Below, in pieces: positions 47,081 through 56,658 of a DNA stretch of 64,000 nucleotides. Each line of letters begins with the position of its first letter. The stretch's first letter is position 1. The notes under the pieces were generated by a model that saw nothing but the letters and a program-made list of their open reading frames with translations, was not told where the DNA came from and made no database searches. Location of the stretch: contig NZ_JAXCHT010000011.1 of the NCBI RefSeq assembly GCF_035984655.1, positions 54,792-118,791 on the forward strand, given 5' to 3'. This DNA is from Actimicrobium sp035984655. Lineage in GTDB: Bacteria; Pseudomonadota; Gammaproteobacteria; Burkholderiales; Burkholderiaceae_D. The translations under genes and the position numbers were made by a program.

Positions 47081-48424
47081 TTACTGGAACGAATAAAGTT
47101 GCGGCAGCTGAAGAATTTTTGTCAGCGCGTCGAGTGCCGTCTGCACTTCGATCGCCAGCTGCGGGTCGGCCAGATCAGCCGGCGCCAGTGCATCACGATA
47201 GTGCAACTCGACCCATTGCACCAATTCGGCGTACAGCGCTTCGGTCATGATGACGCCCTGGTGCATGGCGGCCGCCTCGGCCTCGTCGAGCACCACGCGC
47301 AGGCGCAGGCAGGCCGGACCGCCGCCATTGCGCATGCTCTGGCGCAAATCAAAACTGATCAGCTCGTCGATCGGGCCACCGCTGGCGACCAGCCCGTCGA
47401 GATAGGTCGCCACGCGCGAATTCTCGCGGCACTCCTGCGGCACCACCAGCGCCATGCCGCCTTCCGGCTTGCTCAGCAACTGGCTGTTGAACAGATAGCT
47501 GGCCACCGCATCGGCCATCGACACCTGCGCAAAACCGACCCGCACCGGCACCAGTTCGGCGCCGACCGACGCCATGCCGCGCTGCAGCGCAGCGAGCATG
47601 CCGGCCTCATCCAGAAACGCCTGCTCGTGATAGAACAGCACGTTGCCGTTGCCGACCGCGATGACATCGCTGTGAAACACGCCCATGTCGATCACCGCCG
47701 GGTCCTGCGCGACCAGCACGGTGTGCTGCGGCTGCAGCCCATGCAGGCGCGCCACGGCCTGGCTCGCTTCGAGCGTCTGGCGCGCCGGAAAGCGCTTCGG
47801 CGCGGGCGCTTCGGGATTGAATTCGACACGGCCATAGACGAACATCTCGACGCCGGCAGCACCATGCGAGGCACACAGGCGGGTGTGATTGGCGGCGCCT
47901 TCGTCACCAAAAGCGGGCGTGCCCGGCAAGGCCTGATGCACCGCGAAATGGCGCGCATCGGAAAACAGCGCGCGCAGCGTGCGCTCGGTCTGCAGGTGTT
48001 CATACGAACGATGCAGCTTGCTGTTGAGATTGGCGACCGTGAAGTGCACGCGGCCATCGCCGGTGTCGGCCGACGGACTCACGGTGGCGGCGTTGGCGCT
48101 CCACATCGGCGCGGCCGACCAGGCCGACGACAGGATCGCCGGGGCATCGCGGAACGCCCGGGCCAGCACATCGGCATCGCTGCCGGTGAAGCCGATGCTG
48201 CGCAACAGCCTGAAATCCGGCCGCAACTGCGGCGGCAGCACCGCCTGCGCAAAGCCGCGTTGCGCCAGCGCGCGCATCTTGGCCAGACCCTGCAACGCGG
48301 CCTGCTTCGGATTCGACACGCTCTTGACGTTGTTGAATGAGGCGACATTGCCGAACGACAGTCCGGCGTAGTTGTGCGACGGCCCGACCAGGCCATCGAA
48401 GTTATATTCGCGTGCAGTTGGCAT
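47081..48424 (-). CDS. astB: N-succinylarginine dihydrolase
   Basis: Second step of the AST pathway, converting N2-succinylarginine to N2-succinylornithine, carbon dioxide and ammonia. It is 447 residues, normal for AstB, and starts with the family-typical REYNFDGLVGPSHNYAGLS. The catalytic cysteine is C372 in NGGGPACLRLRV. The ATG at 48424 lies 15 bases after the astD stop. Confidence 0.96.
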   Translation of the reverse strand: MPTAREYNFDGLVGPSHNYAGLSFGNVASFNNVKSVSNPKQAALQGLAKMRALAQRGFAQAVLPPQLRPDFRLLRSIGFTGSDADVLARAFRDAPAILSSAWSAAPMWSANAATVSPSADTGDGRVHFTVANLNSKLHRSYEHLQTERTLRALFSDARHFAVHQALPGTPAFGDEGAANHTRLCASHGAAGVEMFVYGRVEFNPEAPAPKRFPARQTLEASQAVARLHGLQPQHTVLVAQDPAVIDMGVFHSDVIAVGNGNVLFYHEQAFLDEAGMLAALQRGMASVGAELVPVRVGFAQVSMADAVASYLFNSQLLSKPEGGMALVVPQECRENSRVATYLDGLVASGGPIDELISFDLRQSMRNGGGPACLRLRVVLDEAEAAAMHQGVIMTEALYAELVQWVELHYRDALAPADLADPQLAIEVQTALDALTKILQLPQLYSFQ

Positions 48425-48439
48425 GGATGCTCTTCGTGG

Positions 48440-49903
48440 TCAGAAAGTCAGGCCGGGCGACAGCTGCGCCGGCATCGCCAGCGCCGCATTCTCGATCGAG
48501 GCCACCGGATAGGCGCAATAGTCGGCGGCGTAATACGCACTGGGGCGATGATTGCCGGAGTTGCCGATGCCGCCGAACGGTGCGCTGCTGGCGGCGCCGG
48601 TGGTGGGACGGTTCCAGTTGACGATGCCGGCGCGTGCGCTGTTCAGAAAACGCTTCCACAGCATCTCGTCGTCCGACAGCAAACCGGCTGCGAGACCGTA
48701 GCTGGTGGCATTGGCGGCGGCGATGGCGGCGTCGAAGTCCGCGACCCGCACGACTTGCAGCAGCGGCCCGAAAAACTCTTCGTCGGGAAGGCCGGCCACG
48801 CCGGTCACATCGATGATCCCGGCCGACAGCAAGCCGGTATCGGCCTGCAACTGGCGCATCGTCAGCAGGGCCGTGCCGCCGCGCGCGATCAGGTCGGCCT
48901 GCGCCGCCAGCAATTTGCCGGCAATTGCGGCCGACACCACCGGACCCATGAACGGCGCGGGATCGGCATCGGGCGCGCCGACCAGAATCTTGCCGGCCAC
49001 CTCGACCAGTCGCGCGATGAAGGCGGCGCCGCGCGGCGAGTCCTCGACGACCAGGCGGCGCGCACAGGTGCAGCGCTGCCCGGCACTGACAAAGGCGGAA
49101 AAGATCGCATGGTGCACGGCAGCGTCCAGCTCGGCCACATCCCACACGACCAGCGCATTGTTGCCACCCATTTCCAGCGCCAGCATCTTGTCCGGTTGCC
49201 CGGCGAACTGGCGGTGCAGGATCGCGCCGGTCTGGTAGCTGCCAGTGAACAGGATGCCGTCGAGTTCTGCATGCTGCGACAGCGCCGCGCCGGTATCGCG
49301 CGCGCCATTGACCAGATTCAGCACGCCGGCCGGCAAGCCGGCCTGCTGCCACAGCTCGACTGTCTTGATGGCGGTCTGCGGCGCGTACTCACTCGGCTTG
49401 AACACCAGCGTATTGCCGGCGATTAGCGCCGGCACGATATGCCCGTTCGGCAAATGGCCCGGAAAATTGTACGGTCCGAACACGCCGAAGACGCCATGCG
49501 GGCGATGCCGCAACACCGTGTCGCCATCGGCAATGTGGCCGCTGACGGTGCCGGTGCGGGCGGTATGGGCCTGGATCGAAATATCCACCTTGGCGGCCAT
49601 CGAGGCGACTTCGGTGCGGGCTTCCCACAGCGGCTTGCCGACCTCCTGCGAAATGGTCCGGGCCAACGCCTCGGCATGCTGCCTGAGCAGATCGCGAAAG
49701 CGTGCCGCGATCGCACAGCGCTGTTCCAGCGGCGTCAACGCCCATGCCGCAAACGTACCGCGCGCCGCGCGGCAGGCGGCATCGATTTCGGCGGCACCAG
49801 CCTGGTTGCCGTGCCACACGGCGTCGCCGCTGGCGGGATTGACGACTGTCAGCGCCGCACCCTGCGAGGCGCTCCAGTGACCATTGATGAAATGACTGAG
49901 CAT
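48440..49903 (-). CDS. astD: N-succinylglutamate 5-semialdehyde dehydrogenase
   Basis: Fourth step of the AST pathway, an NAD-dependent oxidation to succinylglutamate. It is 487 residues of the aldehyde dehydrogenase family, with FGPYNFPGHLPNGH, FTGSYQTGA, LEMGGNNALVVW and the catalytic cysteine in SAGQRCTCARRL. The start at 49903 gives the expected MLSHFINGHW and follows the aruG stop by 2 bases; the longer frame reads through aruG and is not coding. Confidence 0.95.
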   Translation of the reverse strand: MLSHFINGHWSASQGAALTVVNPASGDAVWHGNQAGAAEIDAACRAARGTFAAWALTPLEQRCAIAARFRDLLRQHAEALARTISQEVGKPLWEARTEVASMAAKVDISIQAHTARTGTVSGHIADGDTVLRHRPHGVFGVFGPYNFPGHLPNGHIVPALIAGNTLVFKPSEYAPQTAIKTVELWQQAGLPAGVLNLVNGARDTGAALSQHAELDGILFTGSYQTGAILHRQFAGQPDKMLALEMGGNNALVVWDVAELDAAVHHAIFSAFVSAGQRCTCARRLVVEDSPRGAAFIARLVEVAGKILVGAPDADPAPFMGPVVSAAIAGKLLAAQADLIARGGTALLTMRQLQADTGLLSAGIIDVTGVAGLPDEEFFGPLLQVVRVADFDAAIAAANATSYGLAAGLLSDDEMLWKRFLNSARAGIVNWNRPTTGAASSAPFGGIGNSGNHRPSAYYAADYCAYPVASIENAALAMPAQLSPGLTF

Positions 49904-49905
49904 GA

Positions 49906-50931
49906 TTATTTTCTGGAAGGATTGAGAGACATGGTGCGCACCGGATCGCCAACCGCACAGCCCAGCAGCGTGCGGCTGTGGCCGGACAGCGTCACGCGCT
50001 GCTGGCTGACGTCGGCCTGGGCCGCCACCACGCGGAAGTCCTGCAGGCTGGTGCTGGCAACCAGCAGCAACGGATCGCTGTCGGCCGGCGCGGCGGCGTC
50101 GACCGTGACCAGCGTGCTTTCGCGCATCGAGCGCAATTCCGACACGCGCGCCTGCAGCACTGGCCCGGCATCGAAGATATCCACGTAGCCCTCGTAATAC
50201 ATGCCTTCCTGTTCCAGCAGGCGGCGCGCCGGCGCGGTATCGACATGCACCACGCCGATCACGTCCTGGGCTTCCTGCGGCAGGTAGGCCACGTACAAGG
50301 GATGGCGCGGCATCAGCTCGGCGATGAAGGATTTCTTGCCGAGCGCCGACAGTTCGTCGGCACGGTCGAAGTCCATGCGGAAGAAATGCTGGCCCAGGTG
50401 GTCCCAGAACGGCGAGGTGCCATCGGCCTGCTGGAAGCCGCGCATCTCGGCGATCAGCCGGGTCGAAAACAGGTGCGGGAACTGGGCGATGAACAGGAAG
50501 CGGCTCTTCGACAACAGCTTGCCGTTGCTGCCGCTGCGGTAATCGGGATGCAGGAACAGCGAACACAGCTCGGCGCACCCGGTCAGGTCATTCGACAGAT
50601 ACAGCGTATCCATGCGCGAGAACACATTGAGCTCGGTGCTCGAATGCACCAGCGTGCCAATGCGGTAGTTATAGAACGGTTCGGTCAGTCCGACTGCCGC
50701 CTTGATGGCGCACACGCCCACCAATCGGCCGTTGCCGGTGTCTTCCATCACGAACAGGTAGTCGCGCTGCTCCGGCGGGATGGTTTCTGCGAACGAGGCG
50801 CACGCCACTTCGACGCGCTTGCCGAGCATCTGCCGGTCCGGCTTCAAGGTGGTCATGCCGCCGCCGACCTGGGTCGCCATCGTCAGCAGGGCGTCGAGGT
50901 CACGCTCCTGAATTGCACGTACAACCAGCAT
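49906..50931 (-). CDS. aruG: Arginine/ornithine N-succinyltransferase subunit beta-like (AstA family)
   Basis: First step of the AST pathway, transferring succinyl from succinyl-CoA to arginine or ornithine. It is 341 residues with the GNAT-like AstA fold. It opens MLVVRAIQERDLDALLTMA and contains the family block SPFWDHLGQHFFRMDFDRAD. It follows a related gene on the same strand, giving two subunits as in Pseudomonas AruF/AruG rather than the single AstA of E. coli. Which paralogue is alpha and which is beta is inferred from order. Confidence 0.88.
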   Translation of the reverse strand: MLVVRAIQERDLDALLTMATQVGGGMTTLKPDRQMLGKRVEVACASFAETIPPEQRDYLFVMEDTGNGRLVGVCAIKAAVGLTEPFYNYRIGTLVHSSTELNVFSRMDTLYLSNDLTGCAELCSLFLHPDYRSGSNGKLLSKSRFLFIAQFPHLFSTRLIAEMRGFQQADGTSPFWDHLGQHFFRMDFDRADELSALGKKSFIAELMPRHPLYVAYLPQEAQDVIGVVHVDTAPARRLLEQEGMYYEGYVDIFDAGPVLQARVSELRSMRESTLVTVDAAAPADSDPLLLVASTSLQDFRVVAAQADVSQQRVTLSGHSRTLLGCAVGDPVRTMSLNPSRK

Positions 50932-50939
50932 CGCGGGCC

Positions 50940-51959
50940 TCACAATCTGACACAGGTAACGGTATCGCCGACAGCCACGTTCAGACTGCGTTGCGATTGC
51001 GCCGACAGGCCGATGCTGTCGGAGGTTTCCAGCGTTGCAGCGCTGACCAGAATCGCACAAAACGCATTTTGCGCGCCATGGCAAACCAGATAGGAGGGCT
51101 CGCCGGCGCCGCCGTCGGCCGCCTTCACGCGCCGTGGCAAGGCCGCCGAAAACGACCGCAGCGCATGCTTGTGCGCCTGCAGGATCGGGCCGCCGTCGAA
51201 GATATCGATGAATTCATCGGCTTCGAAGCCTTCGTCGGACAGGATCTGCAACGGCAATTCGCCCTCCGCATGGACCTGCCCCATCGCGGCCTGGGCCGCG
51301 CCCGGCAACAGTGGCACATACACCGGATAGTGCGGCATCAACTCGACGATCAGGCTGCGGTTGCGGCCGCCTTCGATCAGGCGTTCGGCTTCCAGGAAAT
51401 CCATCTGGAAGAATTTGCGTCCGAGCGCTTCCCAGAACGGCGAGCGGCCGGCATCATCGGTGATCCCGGCCAGCGAGGCAAAGAAGCGGTCGCCAAAGCG
51501 CTGCGGCGCACTGGCTGCAAACATCAGGCGCGCGCGCGACAGCAGCACGGCATGCTGTTCGTCATCGCTGGCGACATAAAAACTGGCCAGCTGCGAGTGC
51601 CCGGTCAGGCCGGAACACAACGTCAGCGCATGCACGCTGTGGCCGATGTTGAGCTCGCGCGAGACCTGCTGCATGACGTCGTTGCGAAACGCAAAGAAGG
51701 TGCCGTTGACCCCGGCCGACGCCGCCAGCGCGGCACTGCCGAGAATGCGCTGATCGTCGCTGTCTTCCAGCACGAAGGTGTACGACTCGTCGCCCGGCAT
51801 ATCCACATCCGCCGCAAACGAGGCCAGCGAATGGCGCACTGCGCGCTCGATCGCCTCGGGTGTTTTCGGCAGCGTATGCACGCCGCTGGTCGCACCGGCC
51901 GCCAGCGCCACCAACGCCGGAATATCGGCCAGCGCCACCGGGCGCACGGTCGGCGTCAT
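50940..51959 (-). CDS. aruF: Arginine/ornithine N-succinyltransferase subunit alpha-like (AstA family)
   Basis: A 339-residue paralogue of the next gene, with the same block SPFWEALGRKFFQMDFLEAE and the later FIDIFDGGPILQAHK. Together they are expected to form a heteromeric succinyltransferase. Its ATG overlaps the astC stop (ATGA), and the gap to aruG is 8 bases, so the three genes are tightly coupled. Confidence 0.88.
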   Translation of the reverse strand: MTPTVRPVALADIPALVALAAGATSGVHTLPKTPEAIERAVRHSLASFAADVDMPGDESYTFVLEDSDDQRILGSAALAASAGVNGTFFAFRNDVMQQVSRELNIGHSVHALTLCSGLTGHSQLASFYVASDDEQHAVLLSRARLMFAASAPQRFGDRFFASLAGITDDAGRSPFWEALGRKFFQMDFLEAERLIEGGRNRSLIVELMPHYPVYVPLLPGAAQAAMGQVHAEGELPLQILSDEGFEADEFIDIFDGGPILQAHKHALRSFSAALPRRVKAADGGAGEPSYLVCHGAQNAFCAILVSAATLETSDSIGLSAQSQRSLNVAVGDTVTCVRL

Positions 51960-53200
51960 TTTGGCGCGGCGAGAAATTTGTCGAGCGCGGTGCGCAGCAA
52001 TTGGTCAGCGCGGCCGAGCTGCGCGTCCGACACGGTCAGCGCCGGCACGAAGCGCAACACGTCCATGCCGGCGATCAGGATCATCAAGCCTTCGGCCTCG
52101 GCGTATTTCGTGATTTCCTTGGCGCGCCCGCGATAACCGTCGGCCAGCAGCATGCCCAGCATCAGCCCGCGCCCGCGCACGCTGGCAAACACCTGCGGAT
52201 AGTCGACCACCAGCGCATCGAGCATGCGGCGCAGCAGCGCACCGGCCTCTTGCACCCGCGTCAGGAAGACCGGGGTGTCGATGATCTCCAGCACCTTCAG
52301 TGCCACCGCCGCCGCCAGCGGATTGCCGCCGTAGGTGGTGCCGTGGGTGCCGGGCACGAAGGTGGCGGCAATCGCGCTGGTGGTCAGCATTGCGCCAATC
52401 GGATAGCCGTTGCCGAGCGCCTTGGCCGAGGTCAGGATATCCGGCGTCACGCCGTACTGCATGTAGGCAAACAGCGCCCCGGTGCGTCCCATGCCGCACT
52501 GGACTTCGTCAAAAATCAGCAGCGCGCCGGTCTGGTCGCACAACGCGCGCAGCGCTTGCAGATAGGCCGCATCGGCCGGCATCACGCCGCCCTCGCCCTG
52601 CACCGGTTCGACCACGATGGCGCAGACATCGTCGCCCATGGCGGCACGGGCGGCGGCGATGTCATTGAAAGGAATGTGGCTGATGGCTGGCGGCAGCGGC
52701 TCGAAGCCTTCGGTGTATTTCGGCTGGCCGCCGACGCTGACCGTGAACAGCGTGCGGCCGTGAAAGGCATTCAGGCAGGACAGGATGCGCGAGCGCTGCG
52801 GGCCGAATTTGTCATGCCCGTATTTGCGCGCCAGCTTGAAGGCGGCTTCATTGGCTTCGGCGCCGGAATTGCAGAAAAAAGCGCGTTCGGCAAAGGTCGC
52901 CTTGATCAGGGCACTGGCCAGGCGCAGCACCGGTTCGTTGGTGTAGCCGTTGCTGACATGCCAGAGTTGCTGCGCCTGGGCCGTCAGCGCCTCGACCACC
53001 GCCGGATGCGCGTGCCCCAGGCTGGTGACGGCAATGCCGGCGGTGAAATCCAGATATTGCTTGCCGGCCTGGTCCCAGACATCCAGCCCGAGTGCGCGCA
53101 CCGGCACGACGTTGCTGGGCGCATAGGTTGGCACCATGACTTCATCAAAGGTCTGGCGCGACACGGGCGGGGAAGTGAAAACGGCATCAACAGCATTCAT
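51956..53200 (-). CDS. astC: Succinylornithine/acetylornithine aminotransferase
   Basis: Third step of the AST pathway, a PLP-dependent transamination of succinylornithine with 2-oxoglutarate. It is 414 residues, class III aminotransferase. The PLP region includes FDEVQCGMGRTG and the Schiff-base lysine in TSAKALGNGYPIGAM; the N-terminal VVPVRALGLDVWDQ and FTAGIAVTSLGHAHP are typical of ArgD/AstC. The start at 53200 has GGAG at good spacing; an earlier non-ATG start is rejected. It is the first gene of the ast block and could also serve as ArgD. Confidence 0.93.
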   Translation of the reverse strand: MNAVDAVFTSPPVSRQTFDEVMVPTYAPSNVVPVRALGLDVWDQAGKQYLDFTAGIAVTSLGHAHPAVVEALTAQAQQLWHVSNGYTNEPVLRLASALIKATFAERAFFCNSGAEANEAAFKLARKYGHDKFGPQRSRILSCLNAFHGRTLFTVSVGGQPKYTEGFEPLPPAISHIPFNDIAAARAAMGDDVCAIVVEPVQGEGGVMPADAAYLQALRALCDQTGALLIFDEVQCGMGRTGALFAYMQYGVTPDILTSAKALGNGYPIGAMLTTSAIAATFVPGTHGTTYGGNPLAAAVALKVLEIIDTPVFLTRVQEAGALLRRMLDALVVDYPQVFASVRGRGLMLGMLLADGYRGRAKEITKYAEAEGLMILIAGMDVLRFVPALTVSDAQLGRADQLLRTALDKFLAAPK

Positions 53201-53230
53201 GGACGGCTCCGGCAAGGACAAGGTGTGAAG

Positions 53231-53236
53231 ATTATA
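53231..53236 (-). promoter_or_regulatory. Probable -10 element of the ast operon promoter
   Basis: On minus, a perfect TATAAT lies 30 bases before the astC start. No good -35 hexamer is found 16-18 bases upstream of it, as expected for an activator-dependent promoter. The AraC-type regulator encoded just upstream is the obvious candidate activator. Confidence 0.45.
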
Positions 53237-53280
53237 GGCAAGGGCTGCGCGAAATACTTTTCAAAATCGGACATGGATTT

Positions 53281-54198
53281 TCACAAAGCACCCGGTTGGC
53301 GTTGGCGCTGCTGGCGCGGCGTGATGCCGAACAACGCGCCGTAGGCCGTCGAAAAATGCGAGCCGGACGAAAATCCGCACATCAGCCCGACCTGCACGAT
53401 CGAATGGTGCGATTCCAGCAATAACTGGCGCGCTCGCTGCAGGCGCAGCTCCAGATAATAGCGCGATGGCACGCTGGCCAGATGCTGCTTGAACAGGCGA
53501 TCGAGCTGGCGGCGCGACAGGCCGACCAGGCTGGCCAGATCATCGGCAGCGAGCGGCTCCTCCAGGTTGGCTTCCATCAGGGCCAGCGCTTCGGCCAGCT
53601 TTGGCTGCACGGCGCCGATGCGTTCCTGCAAGGCCAGCCGCTGTCGTTCCTGCGGCGCGCGCACGCGGTCGATACAGAGTGCGGCGCGAATGGTCGCATC
53701 AAGTTCGGGGCCGAACAGCGCCGCGATCAGCGTCATCGCCAGATCGACGCTGGCGCTGCCGCCGCAGCAGGTCAGCACGTTGCCATCGAGTTCGAACAGT
53801 TGCGGCGTCAGGATGGCACGTTCATCGTCGGCCTGGGCGTACAGCGCCCATGGCAACGCGACCCGCACGCCATCGAACTGGCCGGCGCGGGCCAGCCACA
53901 GCACGGCCGCGCCGACCGCACCCCAGAATACCGACTGGCGACAGAGTGCGACGGCGCCATGCAGATCGGGCGCGAGGCCGACGCCGTCGGCCACCAGCAG
54001 CGTCAGATCAGCCGCAAGGGTCGCGCTGGCGGGCGGCCCCACGCGCAATTCCAAGCGCGTCGGGCCAAGCAGTTTTTCGGCCAGCCGCAGTGGCTCGGCC
54101 AGCCCGATCAGGCTGAGTCCGGGCGCGTCGCTGCAATCGATCAGCTGGATCTGCAGTGGCGCGCGCTGGTGCAGGATGGCGAGTTTGGCAAACGGCAT
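53281..54198 (-). CDS. AraC-family (GlxA-type) regulator, candidate arginine activator
   Basis: A 305-residue regulator. The N-terminal DJ-1/PfpI-like domain (about 5-190) includes a GGSASVDLAMTLIAALFG segment. The C-terminal AraC helix-turn-helix pair (about 210-300) includes LVGLSRRQLDRLFKQHL and GLMCGFSSGSHFSTAYGALFGITP. Pseudomonas ArgR, which activates the aru, aot and gdhB genes, is of this same type. Here the gene lies directly upstream of astC, so an equivalent role is likely but inferred. The start at 54198 (MPFAKLAILH) is chosen over a 17-codon extension. Confidence 0.85.
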   Translation of the reverse strand: MPFAKLAILHQRAPLQIQLIDCSDAPGLSLIGLAEPLRLAEKLLGPTRLELRVGPPASATLAADLTLLVADGVGLAPDLHGAVALCRQSVFWGAVGAAVLWLARAGQFDGVRVALPWALYAQADDERAILTPQLFELDGNVLTCCGGSASVDLAMTLIAALFGPELDATIRAALCIDRVRAPQERQRLALQERIGAVQPKLAEALALMEANLEEPLAADDLASLVGLSRRQLDRLFKQHLASVPSRYYLELRLQRARQLLLESHHSIVQVGLMCGFSSGSHFSTAYGALFGITPRQQRQRQPGAL

Positions 54199-54332
54199 GG
54201 GTGGACAACACGGGCGACGGGATTGCGGCAGTATCGCATCCCGGCTCAACCGGGTGCGATTGGCCTGCGGCGCCGGCCTGACGATTGGCCGGGATCAGCG
54301 TGCCGGCCGGGTTCTCGCGCACTGCCGAAACA

Positions 54333-56435
54333 CTACCCGACCTGCTCCACGTTGGCAGCAAGCAGCTGCGCGAACTGCTCGGCATCAACCGGCTTGCTGA
54401 ACAAGAAACCCTGTCCCTCTTCGCAATTTTGCATCTTGAGAAACGCCAGCTGTTTCTGGTTTTCGATCCCTTCTGCGACCACTCTCAGCTTCAGGCTGTT
54501 GCCCATGCCGATCACCGCGCTGGCAATGATGCCTTCGTCGTCATCGCCGCCAATGTCGTGCACGAACGACTGGTCGATCTTGAGCACGTCAATCGGAAAC
54601 TGTTTCAGATAGCTCAGGCTCGAATAGCCGGTACCGAAATCGTCGATGGCCAGTTGCAAACCGAGGTCCTTGAGCTGCTGCAGGATCGCGGCACTGGCGC
54701 TGGCGTCGTGCATCAGCACGCCTTCGGTGATCTCCAGTTGCAGCAATGCGGGCGCCAACCCGGTTTCCTTCAGAATCGCATCCAGATTCTCGAAAAAACT
54801 CTTCTGCCGAAACTCCAGTGCAGAGATGTTCACCGCCATCGAAATCGGCATGACGCCGGCGTCGATCCAGCGCTGGGCCTGGCTGCAGGCTTCGCGCAAG
54901 ACCCATTGTCCGAGCGGCACGATCAGGCCGCAATCCTCGGCGATCGCCACGAAGCGCTCCGGCAGCAGCATGCCCCACTCCGGATGTTGCCAGCGCAGGA
55001 GCGCCTCCGCCCCAATGATCTTGCCGGTAACCAGGTTCACCTTGGGTTGGTAATGCAGGACGAATTCCTGCTCCTTCAGGGCGCGCCGTAAATTCGATTC
55101 GATGAATTGCCGCTCGACGGCACGCGTGTTCATCTCGTTGCTGAAGAACTGGTGATTGTTGCGTCCCTTGGCCTTGGCGTAGTACATCGCGGTATCGGCG
55201 CTTTTGATCAACGCTTCGGCATCGGCGCCATCGGCCGGATAGACACTGATGCCCATGCTGGTGCTGACATGCAGCTCGCGCTTGGCAATCAGATGCGGCA
55301 GCGACAGCGCCGCGTGGATCTTTTCTGCCGTGCTGGCAATGTGGCTCTCGTCGCTGCAGTCCGACAGCAGAATGACGAACTCGTCGCCGCCCTGACGACT
55401 CACGGTGTCGCTCGACCGTACGCAAGCACTCAGGCGCTGGGTCACTGACCGCAGCAACAGGTCGCCGGTGGCATGGCCAAGCGAATCATTGATGTGCTTG
55501 AAATTATCGAGATCCAGAAACAGGACGGCGACCTTGGTACCGCGTCGCCGTGCCGCTGTGATCGCCTGCGAAATACGGTCGTTGAGCAGGAGCCGGTTGG
55601 GCAAATCGGTGAGGAAATCATGGTGCGCCAGGTATGCCATTTTCTCCGACATGGCCTTGGCTGCACCGACATCATGAAACACCACCACCGCGCCCGTCAG
55701 CTTGCCGTTCGAGTCATGGATGGGCGACGTCGAATCCTCGATCGGCACTTCGGCCCCGTCGCGCCGGATCATCACGGTATTTGCTGCCAGCCCCATCGCC
55801 TCGTTTTGTTGCAGAACCAGGTCGACCGGGTTGACCTCGGCCTCGCGCGTGACGCTGTTGATGATGCGGAAGACAGCCGCGATCGGCTGGCCATCCGCGT
55901 CCTGGCGCGACCATCCGGTCATCGTTTCGGCTGCGACGTTGAGGTAATTGACCCGTCCCGCGATGTCGGTGCAGATGACTGCATCGCTGATGGAATTGAG
56001 CGCAATTTCCGCCCGCGTTTTTTCCAGGTACAGCGCTTCTTCGACTTCCTTGCGGATGATCACGCTGCGCAGCGCCTGCGGCACCAGATTGCGTTCGAAA
56101 TGCCCTTTCAGCAAATAACCCTGGGCCCCGCGCGTGACCGCTTCAATTGCTTCTTCCTCTTCTTCAAGCGAAGTGAGCGTCATGATTGGCGTGCGCGGAT
56201 ACGCGGCGAACAAGCCGTCGAAGGTGTCGAGACCACGGCTATCGGCAAGCGTCAGGTCAACCAGCACGACATCAATAGCGCCATCGGCGAGTCGGGCGAG
56301 CCCAGCGGCAAGACTGTTCTCCGACTCGATGCGGAACGGACCGTCATGCGCCTTGCTGAGCACCCGCTTGAGGATCTCGACGTCCGCCTCACTGGACGAA
56401 AGAACGAGGATGCGATGTTGAGGGCTCGGTTGCAT
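54333..56435 (-). CDS. REC-PAS-GGDEF-EAL cyclic-di-GMP response regulator
   Basis: A 700-residue soluble protein. The N-terminal receiver domain (about 8-125) has the acceptor aspartate in VVLVDLTLADSRGLD. A PAS domain spans about 145-260. The GGDEF domain has an intact GGDEF at 349-353 with the inhibitory RSSD before it. The EAL domain has intact AEALLRW and IDDFGTGYSSLSYLK. Both activities are therefore possible, controlled by phosphorylation. The start at 56435 (MQPSPQHRILVL) is the best match; earlier codons read into the spacer. No partner histidine kinase is adjacent. Confidence 0.9.
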   Translation of the reverse strand: MQPSPQHRILVLSSSEADVEILKRVLSKAHDGPFRIESENSLAAGLARLADGAIDVVLVDLTLADSRGLDTFDGLFAAYPRTPIMTLTSLEEEEEAIEAVTRGAQGYLLKGHFERNLVPQALRSVIIRKEVEEALYLEKTRAEIALNSISDAVICTDIAGRVNYLNVAAETMTGWSRQDADGQPIAAVFRIINSVTREAEVNPVDLVLQQNEAMGLAANTVMIRRDGAEVPIEDSTSPIHDSNGKLTGAVVVFHDVGAAKAMSEKMAYLAHHDFLTDLPNRLLLNDRISQAITAARRRGTKVAVLFLDLDNFKHINDSLGHATGDLLLRSVTQRLSACVRSSDTVSRQGGDEFVILLSDCSDESHIASTAEKIHAALSLPHLIAKRELHVSTSMGISVYPADGADAEALIKSADTAMYYAKAKGRNNHQFFSNEMNTRAVERQFIESNLRRALKEQEFVLHYQPKVNLVTGKIIGAEALLRWQHPEWGMLLPERFVAIAEDCGLIVPLGQWVLREACSQAQRWIDAGVMPISMAVNISALEFRQKSFFENLDAILKETGLAPALLQLEITEGVLMHDASASAAILQQLKDLGLQLAIDDFGTGYSSLSYLKQFPIDVLKIDQSFVHDIGGDDDEGIIASAVIGMGNSLKLRVVAEGIENQKQLAFLKMQNCEEGQGFLFSKPVDAEQFAQLLAANVEQVG

Positions 56436-56582
56436 GATGATGGCTGTGCCTGTCTGGGTGCAGTGCGACCAAAGGATTGCTTTAATCATCTGGATGGATA
56501 CGGACGGACTGCCGGTTTGCGCACCAGGACGCAGGTAAAAGGCCAGCTGATTTTTGATCATAATTACCTTGATGCCAACTGT

Positions 56583-56605
56583 CAGTTAGCAACTTTAACT
56601 AACTG
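56583..56605. repeat. Perfect 7-base inverted repeat (candidate operator)
   Basis: CAGTTAG (56583-56589) and CTAACTG (56599-56605) are separated by 9 bases in an AT-rich stretch. The symmetry and spacing fit a dimeric regulator site about 150 bases upstream of the divergent GGDEF-EAL gene. Confidence 0.45.
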
Positions 56606-56658
56606 CACTATGCCGCGAACCACCCTTCGGCAATTGCATTTTTCCTGCCGGCCAGAGC

